Shown: one piece after another, positions 1 to 9,209 of the stretch | Layout: each line of letters starts with the position of its first letter | Position numbering within the stretch: the stretch's first letter is position 1 | DNA from: Holophagae bacterium | GTDB lineage: Bacteria > Acidobacteriota > Holophagae > Acanthopleuribacterales > Acanthopleuribacteraceae | Length of the DNA: 64,000 nucleotides | Direction of reading: 5' to 3' | Assembly (NCBI GenBank): GCA_029263455.1 | Contig: JAJCXM010000001.1 | Coordinates: 124,001-188,000, forward strand | Made by a program: the position numbers and the translations under genes | The notes under the pieces: generated by a model | Databases searched by the model: none | The model's input: the letters and a program-made list of their open reading frames with translations, nothing else | Told to the model about the DNA's origin: nothing

Positions 1-158
1 CGTTTTACACGACTAGCTTTCTCGCCGTCTTCTAAGTCCCAGAAGATATGATTATTTTTTGCGACCCGTTGAGCTTCTTGAAGAACCGTTAGTATTTGTC
101 GGTACTCGGAGTCACTCACTACGGTTTTCTGCTTTGGCTCAGTTCGCAGCCTACCCAT
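1..158 (-). CDS. Truncated hypothetical protein (N-terminal 52 residues)
   Basis: The reverse strand has an ATG at 158 preceded 7 nt upstream by AGGAG, and the frame stays open to the left edge of the window. The visible N-terminus is basic (MGRLRTEPKQKT) and then becomes helical, with a Gln/Ala/Arg-rich stretch. A plausible sigma70 promoter lies at 196-224. No family is recognisable from 52 residues. The clear ribosome site and promoter make it a real gene cut by the window edge rather than a chance frame. Confidence 0.55.
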   Translation of the reverse strand, partial: MGRLRTEPKQKTVVSDSEYRQILTVLQEAQRVAKNNHIFWDLEDGEKASRVK

Positions 159-195
159 TCACGTACTCCTGTATGATACAACCCTCGTTTTACTT

Positions 196-224
196 ACCAT
201 AATTGTTCACTATCTCAATGTCAA
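196..224 (-). promoter_or_regulatory. Sigma70-like promoter for the truncated left-edge gene
   Basis: On the reverse strand TTGACA (219-224) is followed after exactly 17 nt by TATGGT (196-201), about 40 nt before the ATG at 158. The -35 is a perfect consensus match. The -10 matches at the strongest positions. Confidence 0.4.
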
Positions 225-653
225 TGATTTGGATCAAATACCACTATAAAAACGTGCAATTAATCGATCGTTTATGGTTTTAGGTCATAAGACTCTATCA
301 CTAAAAGCCAGACGTGAATACATAGATCATCAAGAGACCGCAAGTATCTTGATTTAAATAGTTTAAATAGGCAACAAAGGAAAAACGACAACCTGTTAAA
401 CCCTGATTCTGATCATAACCATACACCAACTTGACCCTCGGCATGTGCAATTCTAGAGGCATAAATGCTGCTAAATATTGCATGTCCAAAAATCGCATAC
501 TATTACTATAAATTGTATATTAATATTACTAACATACAGAATGTTGTGGTTACCCCGTCACGAAACCCTTGTTTGGCTCACAAACACGATGCGATAAACT
601 GGCACAAATGAGACAGCTGTGATACTGATGATCCGCTGCTATGAGGAGCTAAT
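225..653. other. AT-rich intergenic region
   Basis: This stretch separates two divergently transcribed genes. It is visibly richer in A+T than the flanking genes. A 65-codon reverse frame (301-498) exists but has no ribosome binding site and no recognisable features, so it is not called. The region probably holds the promoter of the antiporter gene. The ribosome site GAGGAG at 643-648 belongs to that gene. Confidence 0.4.
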
Positions 654-1895
654 GTGACTGGTTACCAAATCTTCGCTCTGATGATTACTCTGACGACCCT
701 TTTTGCCTATATCAACTATCGTTTCTTGAAGTTGGCACCTACCATCGGCTTAATGGTGTTGTCACTTGTTCATGCGCTATTACTCATCGTACTTGGCTAT
801 TTTGGCCTGGACACGCATGCGCAGGTAGAGGCCCTACTTCACAATATTAACTTTTCAGAGCTATTAATGGACGGCATGTTGGGGTATTTGCTTTTTGCAG
901 GCGCCTTACACGTGAACCTAGACGACCTGTTGGATCAAAAATGGCCCGTTTTGATTTTGTCCACTTTAGGCGTGGTCGCCTCAACCCTCATGGTCGGATC
1001 ATGTGTTTATTATTTGTCATTGTGGCTTGGACTCGGTTTGGGCTTCCTTCCCAGTTTAGTTTTCGGGGCCCTGATAGCGCCCACAGACCCGATCGCCGTG
1101 ATAGGTGCCCTCAAAAGTGCCAACACGCCAAAATCGCTAGAGACCAAGATTATTGGCGAGTCTTTATTCAACGATGGAATCGGTGTAGTTGTTTTTGTTG
1201 TTTTATTAAGTACGGCCACTTCTGGAGAGTCGTTTTCTTGGTCACATGCTGGTTTATTGTTCCTTGAAGAAGCAGTGGGCGGGCTTGTATTGGGACTCGC
1301 TTTGGGAGGACTAGGTTATTTTTTGCTCAAGATAGTTGATGACTATCAAGTTGAAATCCTGATCACATTGGCCATCGTATCTGGAGGATATGTATTGGCT
1401 CAAACCATACACACGTCAGGGCCACTTTCGGTTGTTGTTGCTGGCCTGCTAATAGGAAATCATGGTCGTCGTTTTGCGATGTCGGAAAAGACACGCGAAC
1501 ATATCGACACTTTCTGGTTGTTAATCGATGAAATACTTAACGCAGTTCTTTTTGTTTTGATCGGTCTAGAAGTCTTGGTACTTGCCTTTAGTGGCAAGTT
1601 AATTCTGGCTGGTATCGCGGTTATCTTCATAACACTTATCTCGCGCTTCTTGACCATTGGCGCGGTTGTATCCATCTTGAGACCGTTCCATTCATTTACG
1701 AACCACGCAATAAAGATCATGACCTGGAGTGGACTACGCGGAGGCATCTCGGTCGCCTTGGCGCTATCTATTCCGGAATCAGTTGGCCGAAATGCAATCC
1801 TCACTTTGACATACGTGGTAGTAGCATTTTCCATAATTGGCCAGGGCCTCACCTTGAAACCCATCACCCAGCGTCTGCTTCGAACCGGTTCATGA
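654..1895 (+). CDS. CPA1-family Na+/H+ (cation/proton) antiporter
   Basis: This is a 413-aa polytopic inner-membrane protein of the monovalent cation:proton antiporter-1 family, which exchanges Na+ (or K+) for H+ in pH and salt homeostasis. Family signatures are visible: APTDPIAV at about residues 142-149, the ion-binding FNDGIG at 172-177 (Asn173-Asp174 pair) and GLRGGISVAL at about 360. Roughly a dozen hydrophobic segments span the length, and there is no long cytoplasmic C-terminal regulatory tail. The start is a GTG, preceded by GAGGAG 5 nt upstream; the overlapping ATG at 652 is closed at once by TGA. It stands alone, 67 bp before the next gene. Confidence 0.88.
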   Translation: MTGYQIFALMITLTTLFAYINYRFLKLAPTIGLMVLSLVHALLLIVLGYFGLDTHAQVEALLHNINFSELLMDGMLGYLLFAGALHVNLDDLLDQKWPVLILSTLGVVASTLMVGSCVYYLSLWLGLGLGFLPSLVFGALIAPTDPIAVIGALKSANTPKSLETKIIGESLFNDGIGVVVFVVLLSTATSGESFSWSHAGLLFLEEAVGGLVLGLALGGLGYFLLKIVDDYQVEILITLAIVSGGYVLAQTIHTSGPLSVVVAGLLIGNHGRRFAMSEKTREHIDTFWLLIDEILNAVLFVLIGLEVLVLAFSGKLILAGIAVIFITLISRFLTIGAVVSILRPFHSFTNHAIKIMTWSGLRGGISVALALSIPESVGRNAILTLTYVVVAFSIIGQGLTLKPITQRLLRTGS

Positions 1896-1962
1896 TGTGT
1901 ATCACTGTGATTAAGCCCAATTTGCGGTTAAGATCCACCTGTCCCCACATAGGAGGCGACTG

Positions 1963-4900
1963 ATGTGGCGCCTGTGCTGTTTGACTCTTTTCACTCTTTC
2001 AACTTTGGCGCATGATGTTTGGATCTTAGCGCCTGGACCCGAACCAATGCTACGCGTGGTTAACGGCCAACTTTTTCGCCAGGACGTTGAGGTAACTTAC
2101 TTCGACGCGTTGGGAACAGCGCTCGACACGATTGTGCTGAGCCTTGAGTCCCATCAAGCTACTTGGTTAGCTGCAGCGGCCGAATTATCGCCGCACAGTA
2201 TCCGTATCCGCTCAACGGCAGCCATTGCCGCGAGTGTGGCAGTCAAACAGGGCGACACACTAGATATCCATATGCCACAGACGGCATTATCCATTCCCCT
2301 GACGATCCCACATATAGCCGAGAACACCACGTTTTGGGAAACACGCGCCGATCTACTTGTGGCATCGGGACAAGCGCCCATTCGAGCGCGCACACTGCAA
2401 GGCGAATCACTTATTCCGACCGGACCAAGTGGTTCATCATTGAGTATTGACCTTGAATCGTTATTTACTGCAGGAATTCCCGAGGGACACGGTTGGGGTT
2501 CATTAAGAGCCAAAGGCACTCAGCTGGCTGCGCTGGTCACATTTCATGACCGCTTCCTGAAACAGGGCGCATCGTTGCCCCTTCCCTTTCACCGTTCTAA
2601 TATATTGATTCTTCCACACGTTCCAAGTGACCGAGCGACTTGGTGGTCAGGTTTGGCCTTGGTCAATACCAACCAAGAGCTATTGCGCATTAAAGCTAGT
2701 GGTTACGTTGCTGGCAGCGTGGAAGCGATACGCGCGATCGGCATTCCAGCCAACAGCAAACGCGTCGGCCTCCTCGATGACTTGGTCTCTGAGCCCTGGC
2801 CTGAGAATCTGGATTGGATCCTTTTCGAGAGTGATTTACCCCTGGTTGGTTTTGAGTTGTTTGGTACGCAAAATGGGGAGACGCTTACCGGTCTTCCTAT
2901 GGGCAACAAACTCAATAAGCGGGTCGCATTTACTCAATCAGCCGCAAAAGATTGGTGGAGTGGACTTGCCATGCTCAATCCGGGCAATCTACCCATCGAT
3001 ATAAACATGATTATTCGTAGCGACGATGGCAGCACCTTCAAGACCGACAATTTTAAGCTGATGGGTTATGAAAAAAAGTCGCTCGTCTTAGAAACAACCT
3101 ATGGACTGAACAGTGATCAATACTGGATAGAGCTTCAATCGACTCATGGCTTCATTGCTTTTCAATTGATGGGTGATATCCAACAGAAAATGCTAGGCAC
3201 ATTCGCGGCCACGCCGTTGAAAACAGACGATATTAATTTGTCGATACCAACGCCCTCCGTCGACCTTGCGGAGAATTTGTCGCAGGTGCCCCAAGCGACG
3301 GCCGACATTGACAGCGACGGCGACGATGAATTGATTATTTTGAGTGAACAGGACTTGGCCATTATTGATTGGAGTCCCGCTCCACAACTGAAACTTTCGT
3401 CCCATGAGACTTTCGAATACGTAAACGATACCGGTGTGCCTGCTTATTTATATGTAAAGGATCTCGACAATGATGGCCATTTCGAAGTGATTGTCACCAC
3501 ACGTGACATGACCTTGGCCACACTCGACGACACCTTTGTCCCAAGCCGGTTACAACCCTATCGACCTGATGTGGCAGACGACCCCATCATTCGTGACTTT
3601 GCTGATGTCAACCTAGACGGCATGTTGGACATCCTTACCAACCGGCGACTGTTTAAGTCACAGCTGGGTTTAACCAACTTCTATTATTGGAATACGTTTC
3701 CCTTTATGTTCGATACCACAGGACGCGGCAGTTTGTTCATGACGCTAAACGGAGATATTTTCCCCGACATCCTCACCGTCTTATTTGATAGCTTCTACGC
3801 CATCTTGGTCGATCAACTTGATGAAAACCCCTCACCTATCTATACGCCTCAACAGTTCCGAGACGTGATCGCCATTTACAAGGCAGATCTCGACCAAGAC
3901 GGATCTCTTGAAACCATGTCTCTGATAGCCGATTCCGTTGTCTCGACAAGCGCTGACGCCATGGACATTACCCGGTTTCGGATCGACGGGGCTGACACAT
4001 TGGTGCAATTTGACATCCCTCTAAGCTGGGGATTCAACCAATTTGTTCAGGTTGAAAGACCGGACAAACCGGTCATGTTCGGCCAGGAAATCGGTAACAT
4101 GACACGTTATTGGGCGATCGATCTCACTACCGGCCCATATGTGCACGAGTCACGCGCCTGGCGCGGCATGGACGCCGACGTTAACGGTGACGGTTTGTTG
4201 GATTTAGTTGCTGCCAACGGCGTTCTTTTGTCTGAACCTCATGGTCGGCAAGACGATGTTGCCCTGCCCTTCATCTTGAAACAAACATCCACCGAACAGA
4301 TCATCCCGTTCGTCGACGATTTTGACCTTGACCAGCAAATGGAGGTACTGACACTACGCAGGAGCGGCACATCCAGTTTTTATACGGTTGATTATTGGGA
4401 GTACTCAGGTGATGGCCGTTCTTGGGAGTCCGAACGCTTGTTAACGCTAAACACAACGGGCCTGTCGTTCGCAGACCTTAGAGACATGGACGGTGATGGT
4501 GATCTGGATTTTGTTGTTGGAGGATTTGGGCTCAAATATTACGAGCAGACTGAAACGGGGTTTTCGGATATCCATCGTTTTGTGCACACACCTGACAAAT
4601 TCTCGGTGGGTCCCGCTCGTCGCTTAGAAATCAATGGCAACCAGTACGAAGACTTGCTTGCCGAACACATAAGTGGCTCAAAACAAATCCTGATTGTCCA
4701 AGACGCCTATGGACCCGACCCACATGTTCAACTCTTGAACCTATACGTTTCTATCAACGAACTCGAAGTGTTGGATATTGACGGCGATGGTGACATGGAC
4801 ATTAAGGTTGACAGTCCATCCAGGGGTCGTGAAATGTGGTTGCAAGAAGGTAATTCTTGGATCAAAAAGACCTTTAACTTCAACATTGATACTTATGAAT

Positions 4901-5370
4901 TCATTGATCTCACGGGAAACGGCGAGCTCGACCTCATTGCCTACGTCACCAGCCCTGACAAAACCGTTCAATACCTACGATTCTTGAAAAACCGGGGGGA
5001 CTTAACCTTCAGCAATATCTATACGCTTCAGTTGCCGCCAGACACGCGTTACACGAAAATCGTCACCTTGGATGTGAATCAAGACGGACGCAGAGACATC
5101 CTGGCTTTAGGAGCCACCGAGACAACCACGACTCAGTACTTGGACATTTGGGAAAACCGATTCACAACAGAAGTCACCGAAGTTCCAGTCGCAAGGCTTC
5201 AACGACTTGAATGGCGGAACGAACCTAACCGTTTTGTTCTAAATGACTTTGATTTCGACGGTTTGCAAGACCTGCAATTTTGGGTAGATTATCACTTCCT
5301 GTGGTATCGGGCTCGAACTAGCTATCACCCTAAGCGTGATGTCAATCCCTACCGCTGGCCGCTGGACTGA
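1963..5370 (+). CDS. Secreted FG-GAP/VCBS-repeat protein with two WWSGLAxxN modules
   Basis: This 1135-aa exported protein has a signal peptide (residues 1-16, ending near LSTLAHD). The N-terminal 200 residues are beta-rich and unassigned. Two related modules follow, opening with WWSGLALVN (about 227) and WWSGLAMLN (about 331), each closing with a V/I-x-F-x-L-x-G stretch. From about residue 445 there are at least nine calcium-loop FG-GAP/VCBS units, such as DIDSDGDDEL, DLDNDGHFEV, DVNGDGLLDL, DMDGDGDLDF and DVNQDGRRDI, consistent with one or more seven-bladed propellers of the integrin-alpha type. The role is probably extracellular binding; no catalytic residues are evident. It ends 18 bp before speA, so the two may be co-transcribed, but a functional link is not obvious. 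Confidence 0.75.
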   Translation: MWRLCCLTLFTLSTLAHDVWILAPGPEPMLRVVNGQLFRQDVEVTYFDALGTALDTIVLSLESHQATWLAAAAELSPHSIRIRSTAAIAASVAVKQGDTLDIHMPQTALSIPLTIPHIAENTTFWETRADLLVASGQAPIRARTLQGESLIPTGPSGSSLSIDLESLFTAGIPEGHGWGSLRAKGTQLAALVTFHDRFLKQGASLPLPFHRSNILILPHVPSDRATWWSGLALVNTNQELLRIKASGYVAGSVEAIRAIGIPANSKRVGLLDDLVSEPWPENLDWILFESDLPLVGFELFGTQNGETLTGLPMGNKLNKRVAFTQSAAKDWWSGLAMLNPGNLPIDINMIIRSDDGSTFKTDNFKLMGYEKKSLVLETTYGLNSDQYWIELQSTHGFIAFQLMGDIQQKMLGTFAATPLKTDDINLSIPTPSVDLAENLSQVPQATADIDSDGDDELIILSEQDLAIIDWSPAPQLKLSSHETFEYVNDTGVPAYLYVKDLDNDGHFEVIVTTRDMTLATLDDTFVPSRLQPYRPDVADDPIIRDFADVNLDGMLDILTNRRLFKSQLGLTNFYYWNTFPFMFDTTGRGSLFMTLNGDIFPDILTVLFDSFYAILVDQLDENPSPIYTPQQFRDVIAIYKADLDQDGSLETMSLIADSVVSTSADAMDITRFRIDGADTLVQFDIPLSWGFNQFVQVERPDKPVMFGQEIGNMTRYWAIDLTTGPYVHESRAWRGMDADVNGDGLLDLVAANGVLLSEPHGRQDDVALPFILKQTSTEQIIPFVDDFDLDQQMEVLTLRRSGTSSFYTVDYWEYSGDGRSWESERLLTLNTTGLSFADLRDMDGDGDLDFVVGGFGLKYYEQTETGFSDIHRFVHTPDKFSVGPARRLEINGNQYEDLLAEHISGSKQILIVQDAYGPDPHVQLLNLYVSINELEVLDIDGDGDMDIKVDSPSRGREMWLQEGNSWIKKTFNFNIDTYEFIDLTGNGELDLIAYVTSPDKTVQYLRFLKNRGDLTFSNIYTLQLPPDTRYTKIVTLDVNQDGRRDILALGATETTTTQYLDIWENRFTTEVTEVPVARLQRLEWRNEPNRFVLNDFDFDGLQDLQFWVDYHFLWYRARTSYHPKRDVNPYRWPLD

Positions 5371-5388
5371 GGAAGGTGTCACCTATCC

Positions 5389-7287
5389 ATGGACGAATGG
5401 GATATCGCGAAAGCGTCTAATTTATATAAAGTTGAAGAATGGGGACTTGGATATTTCACGATCAATGATCGTGGAAACTTGTGTGTGCGCTCGACCAAGA
5501 ACGGCCCACACAAGGTTGACCTCAAGCAATTAGTTGATGAACTACGCGCCCGTAAAGTTCAACCGCCCATACTCATCCGAATTTTAGACATATTGCGTGA
5601 TCGAATCAGCGAACTAGCCGGTTGTTTCAACCAAGCCATCAGCGATTACGATTACAAAGCTCCCTACTTCCCGCTTTATCCAATAAAGGTGAACCAACAG
5701 CGCCACGTTGTTGAAGCCATGCTGGAGTTTGGTAAACCCTATGGCCTGGGTTTAGAGGCAGGCTCCAAAGCTGAGCTATTGGCCGTGCTGGCATTGACCG
5801 AAGACCCGAAGAACCCGATTATTTGCAACGGTTACAAGGATGCAGAGTTTGTTGAACTGGTGGCCATGGCGCACAAGATGGGCAAGAATATTTTTCCCGT
5901 CATCGAAAAATATTCTGAGCTTGAATCTTTCATTCGCCACTATAAGGAAACGGGCATCATGCCCAATCTAGGTATTCGTATTAAATTGGCGACCAGAGGT
6001 TCCGGCCAGTGGGCAAAAACGGGTGGTGAAAACTCGAAATTTGGTCTTCATACGCCCGAAGTCTTGCAAGCCATTCGCCGCTTAAAAGAAGAAGATCTAC
6101 TTCACCATTTGAAGCTCCTTCATTTTCATATTGGCAGCCAGGTGACACAGATTACCGTCATCAAGAAAGCGCTCAACGAAGCGGGCAGAATGTTTGTAGA
6201 AATGTCTAAGTTGGGTGCGCCACTTGAGTATTTAGACGTCGGCGGCGGGCTGGGTGTTGATTACGACGGTTCAACGCGAGACACCTTTTCAACCATTAAC
6301 TACAGTATTCAAGAGTATGCAAACGATGTTGTTTATCGAATCCAACAATTATGTGTTGAGAACAAAATCGCTTGCCCAACGCTCTTGTCAGAATCAGGCC
6401 GCTACCTCACTGCGCATTATTCACTGCTGATTACAAACATTTCATCCACAGGTCGTTCAACACCCATAAATCAGCAATTTAAGCTACCCAATAACGCAGT
6501 CAGTTCTTTGACCGAAATGGTCGATATTATTTCGAACATTAAGGCATCAAACTATCTGGAGTCCTATCACGACGCCGTGCAGTATCGCGGTGAGCTAATG
6601 AACTTGTTCAGCCTCGGGTACCTCGACCTCGAGGGTCGCGCCATGATGGAAGAAGCCTATAACACGATCATTGCTAAAGTCATCGAATTTGCGCGCCAAG
6701 ACGAACACGAACCTGTTGAATTGGCGGGCCTTGATCGCGGCCCCAGCGACATCTATTTCGCCAACTTTTCACTTTTTCAGTCGTTACCGGATGCTTGGGC
6801 CATCAATCAGGTGTTTCCTATCATCCCTATTCATCGATTAAAAGAAAAGCCGACCAAGAAGGCGGTGGTGGTGGACCTCACCTGTGATTCTGACGGTATT
6901 ATCCGCGAATATATCGGCGACAACGAAGAGAACCCCTATTTGCCATTGCATCAAGTTGATCCCGAAGAGCCTTATTACGTGGGTATATTCATGATCGGCG
7001 CCTATCAAGAGACTCTTGGTGAGTTGCACAATTTGTTCGGTGACACCCACGCCGTGCAAATTGAAATACAAGGCGAAAACCAATATCGGATCTCAAGCTA
7101 TATCAAGGGTGACACGGTCAATGATGTATTAGGCTATGTGAGCTACAGTACCAAAGACCTCATCCACAAAATGCGCACGCAAATAGAAAAAGCGGTCGAG
7201 AACGGTCATTTGACGTTGGACGAATCTGCTCAAATGATGGACCAGTACGAGCAAGGAATGTACGGCTACACCTACTTCGAAGACTAG
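5389..7287 (+). CDS. speA: Biosynthetic arginine decarboxylase
   Basis: This 632-aa enzyme is a full-length match to the SpeA type of PLP-dependent arginine decarboxylase (alanine-racemase fold), which converts arginine to agmatine for polyamine synthesis. The PLP lysine is in YPIKVNQ (about residue 100). Also visible are the HFHIGSQ and DVGGGLGVDYDGS phosphate and substrate loops, ESGR near 335, and the C-terminal catalytic cysteine in VDLTCDSDG (about 502). The start ATG follows GGAAGGTG. Agmatine-converting genes (agmatinase, AIH/NCP) are absent from the window. Its stop codon directly abuts the stop of the convergent cupin gene with no base between them. Confidence 0.95.
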   Translation: MDEWDIAKASNLYKVEEWGLGYFTINDRGNLCVRSTKNGPHKVDLKQLVDELRARKVQPPILIRILDILRDRISELAGCFNQAISDYDYKAPYFPLYPIKVNQQRHVVEAMLEFGKPYGLGLEAGSKAELLAVLALTEDPKNPIICNGYKDAEFVELVAMAHKMGKNIFPVIEKYSELESFIRHYKETGIMPNLGIRIKLATRGSGQWAKTGGENSKFGLHTPEVLQAIRRLKEEDLLHHLKLLHFHIGSQVTQITVIKKALNEAGRMFVEMSKLGAPLEYLDVGGGLGVDYDGSTRDTFSTINYSIQEYANDVVYRIQQLCVENKIACPTLLSESGRYLTAHYSLLITNISSTGRSTPINQQFKLPNNAVSSLTEMVDIISNIKASNYLESYHDAVQYRGELMNLFSLGYLDLEGRAMMEEAYNTIIAKVIEFARQDEHEPVELAGLDRGPSDIYFANFSLFQSLPDAWAINQVFPIIPIHRLKEKPTKKAVVVDLTCDSDGIIREYIGDNEENPYLPLHQVDPEEPYYVGIFMIGAYQETLGELHNLFGDTHAVQIEIQGENQYRISSYIKGDTVNDVLGYVSYSTKDLIHKMRTQIEKAVENGHLTLDESAQMMDQYEQGMYGYTYFED

Positions 7288-7767
7288 CTATTTAACGTAG
7301 TAGTCAGGTTCAAACTTCTGTGCCTGGCCACGATCGTAAATCTCGATTTGGTCACCACAGCGGATCATGCGACGACCTAGGCGCGGGAAATCAGCCACTT
7401 CCATACCCCTACTTTCGCCGCCCATCAGATACACCAAGTCTTTGTCTGAAGTGTTGCGTAGATGATGTGCGACCGAGGGCGTGGGAAATCCCATAAAGTC
7501 GCCCGCTCCTACCTCATACTCTTGGTCATCGATTTCAGCGATTCCATGGCCCAAAATAATGTAGACCCATTCCTCTTCTGTTTGGTGGCTGTGGTAAATG
7601 AATGACTCTTTGCCAGGTGGCACAGTCACGAAACTAACGCCTGTGCGACTCAATCCTGTCTTTTTGGCTAGCATGTTTCCTTTGACCAACGAATTTGGAT
7701 TCCAAGGGTGGGAAAACTCTTGCATATCCGCTTCAATATCTTGAGCACGCAATAAGTACGACGTCAT
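7288..7767 (-). CDS. Cupin-domain protein
   Basis: This is a single-domain cupin of about 159 residues. Counting from the TTG at 7782, the metal-binding motif 1 is HSHQTEEE (His64, His66, Glu70/71) and motif 2 is GDFMGFPTPSVAHH (His106/107). The intervening strands (WVYIILGHGIAEIDDQ) are typical of the fold. Cupins of this type are small-molecule isomerases, dioxygenases or sugar-binding proteins, and the substrate cannot be inferred. The start at 7767 is preferred because GAGG sits 6-7 nt upstream. The longer frame from TTG 7782 would place this ribosome site inside the gene. It is convergent with speA. Confidence 0.75.
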   Translation of the reverse strand: MTSYLLRAQDIEADMQEFSHPWNPNSLVKGNMLAKKTGLSRTGVSFVTVPPGKESFIYHSHQTEEEWVYIILGHGIAEIDDQEYEVGAGDFMGFPTPSVAHHLRNTSDKDLVYLMGGESRGMEVADFPRLGRRMIRCGDQIEIYDRGQAQKFEPDYYVK

Positions 7768-7911
7768 GGTGAGCCTCGTCAATGTGATGACACGAACATA
7801 ACACGATGATCATCAGGACAATGACTGCAAATTTACCTGTGATCTTGCGTTAGTCCGTCCTAAGATTGCAGTAGTACAAACACATGAATCCTCATATTCA
7901 GGAAGGCTGCA

Positions 7912-8277
7912 ATGGCTTACGACGAAGGTCTGGTGGAGCGAATTAGAGAGGTCCTGCAAGATACGCCCGCCATTGGCGAAAAAAAGATGTTCGGCGGGGT
8001 GTGCTTTACCCTAAAGGGCAATATGGTTTGTGGCGTAAACGGCAACGATTTAATGGTCCGAGTGGGTCCAGAGCAATTCTCGGCGCTCCTAAAACGACCA
8101 CACGCGCGTGAGATGGACTTCACAGGTCGACCCATGAAAGGTTTCCTCTTTGTAGCAGATAACGGAACGGCCGAGGACGACGCGCTATCCTTCTGGGTTA
8201 CAGCCTGTCTTAAATTCGTGTCGACGTTGCCAGCTAAGAAGCCAAAAACTCCTAAGCAGCCCAAGACGCGACCCTAA
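7912..8277 (+). CDS. TfoX N-terminal domain protein
   Basis: This 121-aa protein carries the TfoX-N fold: the conserved KKMFGGVCFTLKGNMVCGV core is at about residues 23-42, followed by DLMVRVGP and the GRPMKGFLFV strand. It lacks the C-terminal TfoX domain, so it is the stand-alone YjhX/TfoX-N type rather than the competence regulator itself. The C-terminal 15 residues are a Lys/Pro tail (KKPKTPKQPK). The start ATG follows GGAAGG. The function of solo TfoX-N proteins is unknown. Confidence 0.8.
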   Translation: MAYDEGLVERIREVLQDTPAIGEKKMFGGVCFTLKGNMVCGVNGNDLMVRVGPEQFSALLKRPHAREMDFTGRPMKGFLFVADNGTAEDDALSFWVTACLKFVSTLPAKKPKTPKQPKTRP

Positions 8278-8308
8278 TTGAATTTTATTGAAAAAGTAGT
8301 TGTATCGG

Positions 8309-8347
8309 GCTCGTCGGTGACAATCGCAATGGATGCCACCAACGAGC
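8309..8347. terminator. Hairpin between convergent genes
   Basis: GCTCGTCGGTG (8309-8319) pairs with CACCAACGAGC (8337-8347), giving an 11-bp stem with one mismatch and a 17-nt loop. It sits between the stop codons of the TfoX-N gene and the nitroreductase gene. No strong T run follows on either strand, so any role as a terminator would be weak or Rho-assisted. Confidence 0.35.
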
Positions 8348-8356
8348 GACGAACAG

Positions 8357-9025
8357 CTAATAGGTATGCATAATATCTGACAGTGGTTTGCGCTTGATGT
8401 CTGGAATGCGTGCACCATCAGCTGGATATCCAACCGGCATTAACAAAATCGGCACTTCGTTTTTGGGTCTCTCGAGTATTTCATTCAAGAAGGCCATCGG
8501 ATTAGGTGTATGGGTTAAGGTAGCCAGGCCGGCATTATGTAAAGCGGCAATGAGCATGCCCGCTGCAATACCAACGGACTCGTTGACGTAATAGTTCTTT
8601 TTACGTTGGCCATTAACTAACCGGTAGTTCTCCTTAAATACAATCACCAATGTGGGCACGATATCGATATATTCCTTGACGTGATCGGTGCCAAAAATCT
8701 CAAGGTCTTCAAGCCAATCTTCAGGGAAGCGGCCCGAATAGTTGACCCGTTCCTCAACTTCAGCTGCCTCACGAATGCGATGTTTAATATCAGGGTCAGT
8801 GACCACGCAAAAGTGCCACGGTTGTTTGTGAGCCCCTGATGGGGCCGTGCCAGCAGCTCGAATGGCGTCTTCAAGGACACCCTCAGGAATAGGATCGGCA
8901 GAAAACTGGCGCACTGTTCGCCTCTGGTCCATAAGCTCGTAATATGAACGTGCCCGCTCTTGCATTTCCGTTGCTTCGCGTCGCTTAAACGCATAGGGAA
9001 TAAATGAATCTTTAATTTGTGTCAT
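8357..9025 (-). CDS. Nitroreductase-family protein, iodotyrosine-deiodinase-like
   Basis: This is a flavin (FMN) oxidoreductase of 222 aa. Family features are RRTVRQFS near the N-terminus (FMN phosphate contact), APSGAHKQPWHF (FMN and active-site loop), and the block YYVNESVGIAAGM followed by LHNAGLATLTHTP. The last block and the EAAEVEERVNY...W segment resemble the iodotyrosine dehalogenase branch (IYD), which reductively dehalogenates halotyrosines; substrate use is inferred. Start choice: ATG 9025 follows GGAAAGG. The same frame extends in phase to an ATG at 9124, but that extension runs through a terminator hairpin and has low-complexity, non-family sequence. Regulation probably acts through the leader described separately. 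Confidence 0.85.
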   Translation of the reverse strand: MTQIKDSFIPYAFKRREATEMQERARSYYELMDQRRTVRQFSADPIPEGVLEDAIRAAGTAPSGAHKQPWHFCVVTDPDIKHRIREAAEVEERVNYSGRFPEDWLEDLEIFGTDHVKEYIDIVPTLVIVFKENYRLVNGQRKKNYYVNESVGIAAGMLIAALHNAGLATLTHTPNPMAFLNEILERPKNEVPILLMPVGYPADGARIPDIKRKPLSDIMHTY

Positions 9026-9065
9026 GGTTGCCTTTCCGCCTTCCCGTGCGAAACGCGATTCTAAC

Positions 9066-9107
9066 AAAAAAAGGGGCCCAGCATTAGGAAATCCTTCAGC
9101 TGGGCCC
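9066..9107 (-). terminator. Strong intrinsic terminator in the nitroreductase leader
   Basis: Read on the reverse strand, GGGCCCAGC (99-107 of the 9000s) pairs with GCTGGGCCC (74-82). An inner AGGA/TCCT helix is also present, and a run of seven T follows at 9072-9066. This is a textbook Rho-independent terminator on the reverse strand. It lies only about 40 nt before the nitroreductase ATG at 9025 and about 150 nt after the stop of the upstream gene. Confidence 0.75.
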
Positions 9108-9111
9108 AACG

Positions 9112-9157
9112 TTTTGACCAACATGGTTTCCCTGTTGGAGGAGGAGTTTGGTCAAAA
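9112..9157 (-). promoter_or_regulatory. Alternative-hairpin leader upstream of the terminator
   Basis: A perfect 10-bp inverted repeat, TTTTGACCAA with TTGGTCAAAA (arms 9112-9121 and 9148-9157), overlaps a second possible hairpin, CCAACA with TGTTGG (9118-9123 and 9133-9138). The two are mutually exclusive because they share 9118-9121. The 26-nt spacer contains a GGGA and an ATG (9124) in frame with the nitroreductase. Such competing helices just before a terminator are the usual layout of a riboswitch or attenuator. No T-box, FMN or other known motif was recognised. Confidence 0.45.
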
Positions 9158-9209
9158 TCGGGGATTGAGTAGAGGGAAATCGGGACGTTCTCCCTCATGC
9201 TCTAATAAC

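Noticed and set aside
301-498. A 65-codon reverse frame in the left intergenic region.
   Set aside because: It lacks a ribosome site, lies in AT-rich sequence and resembles no family.
9061-9198. A 45-codon reverse-strand frame within the nitroreductase leader that could be a leader peptide.
   Set aside because: It has no ribosome binding site, contains only two separated Trp codons, and runs through the terminator into the T run. The alternative-hairpin model does not need it.
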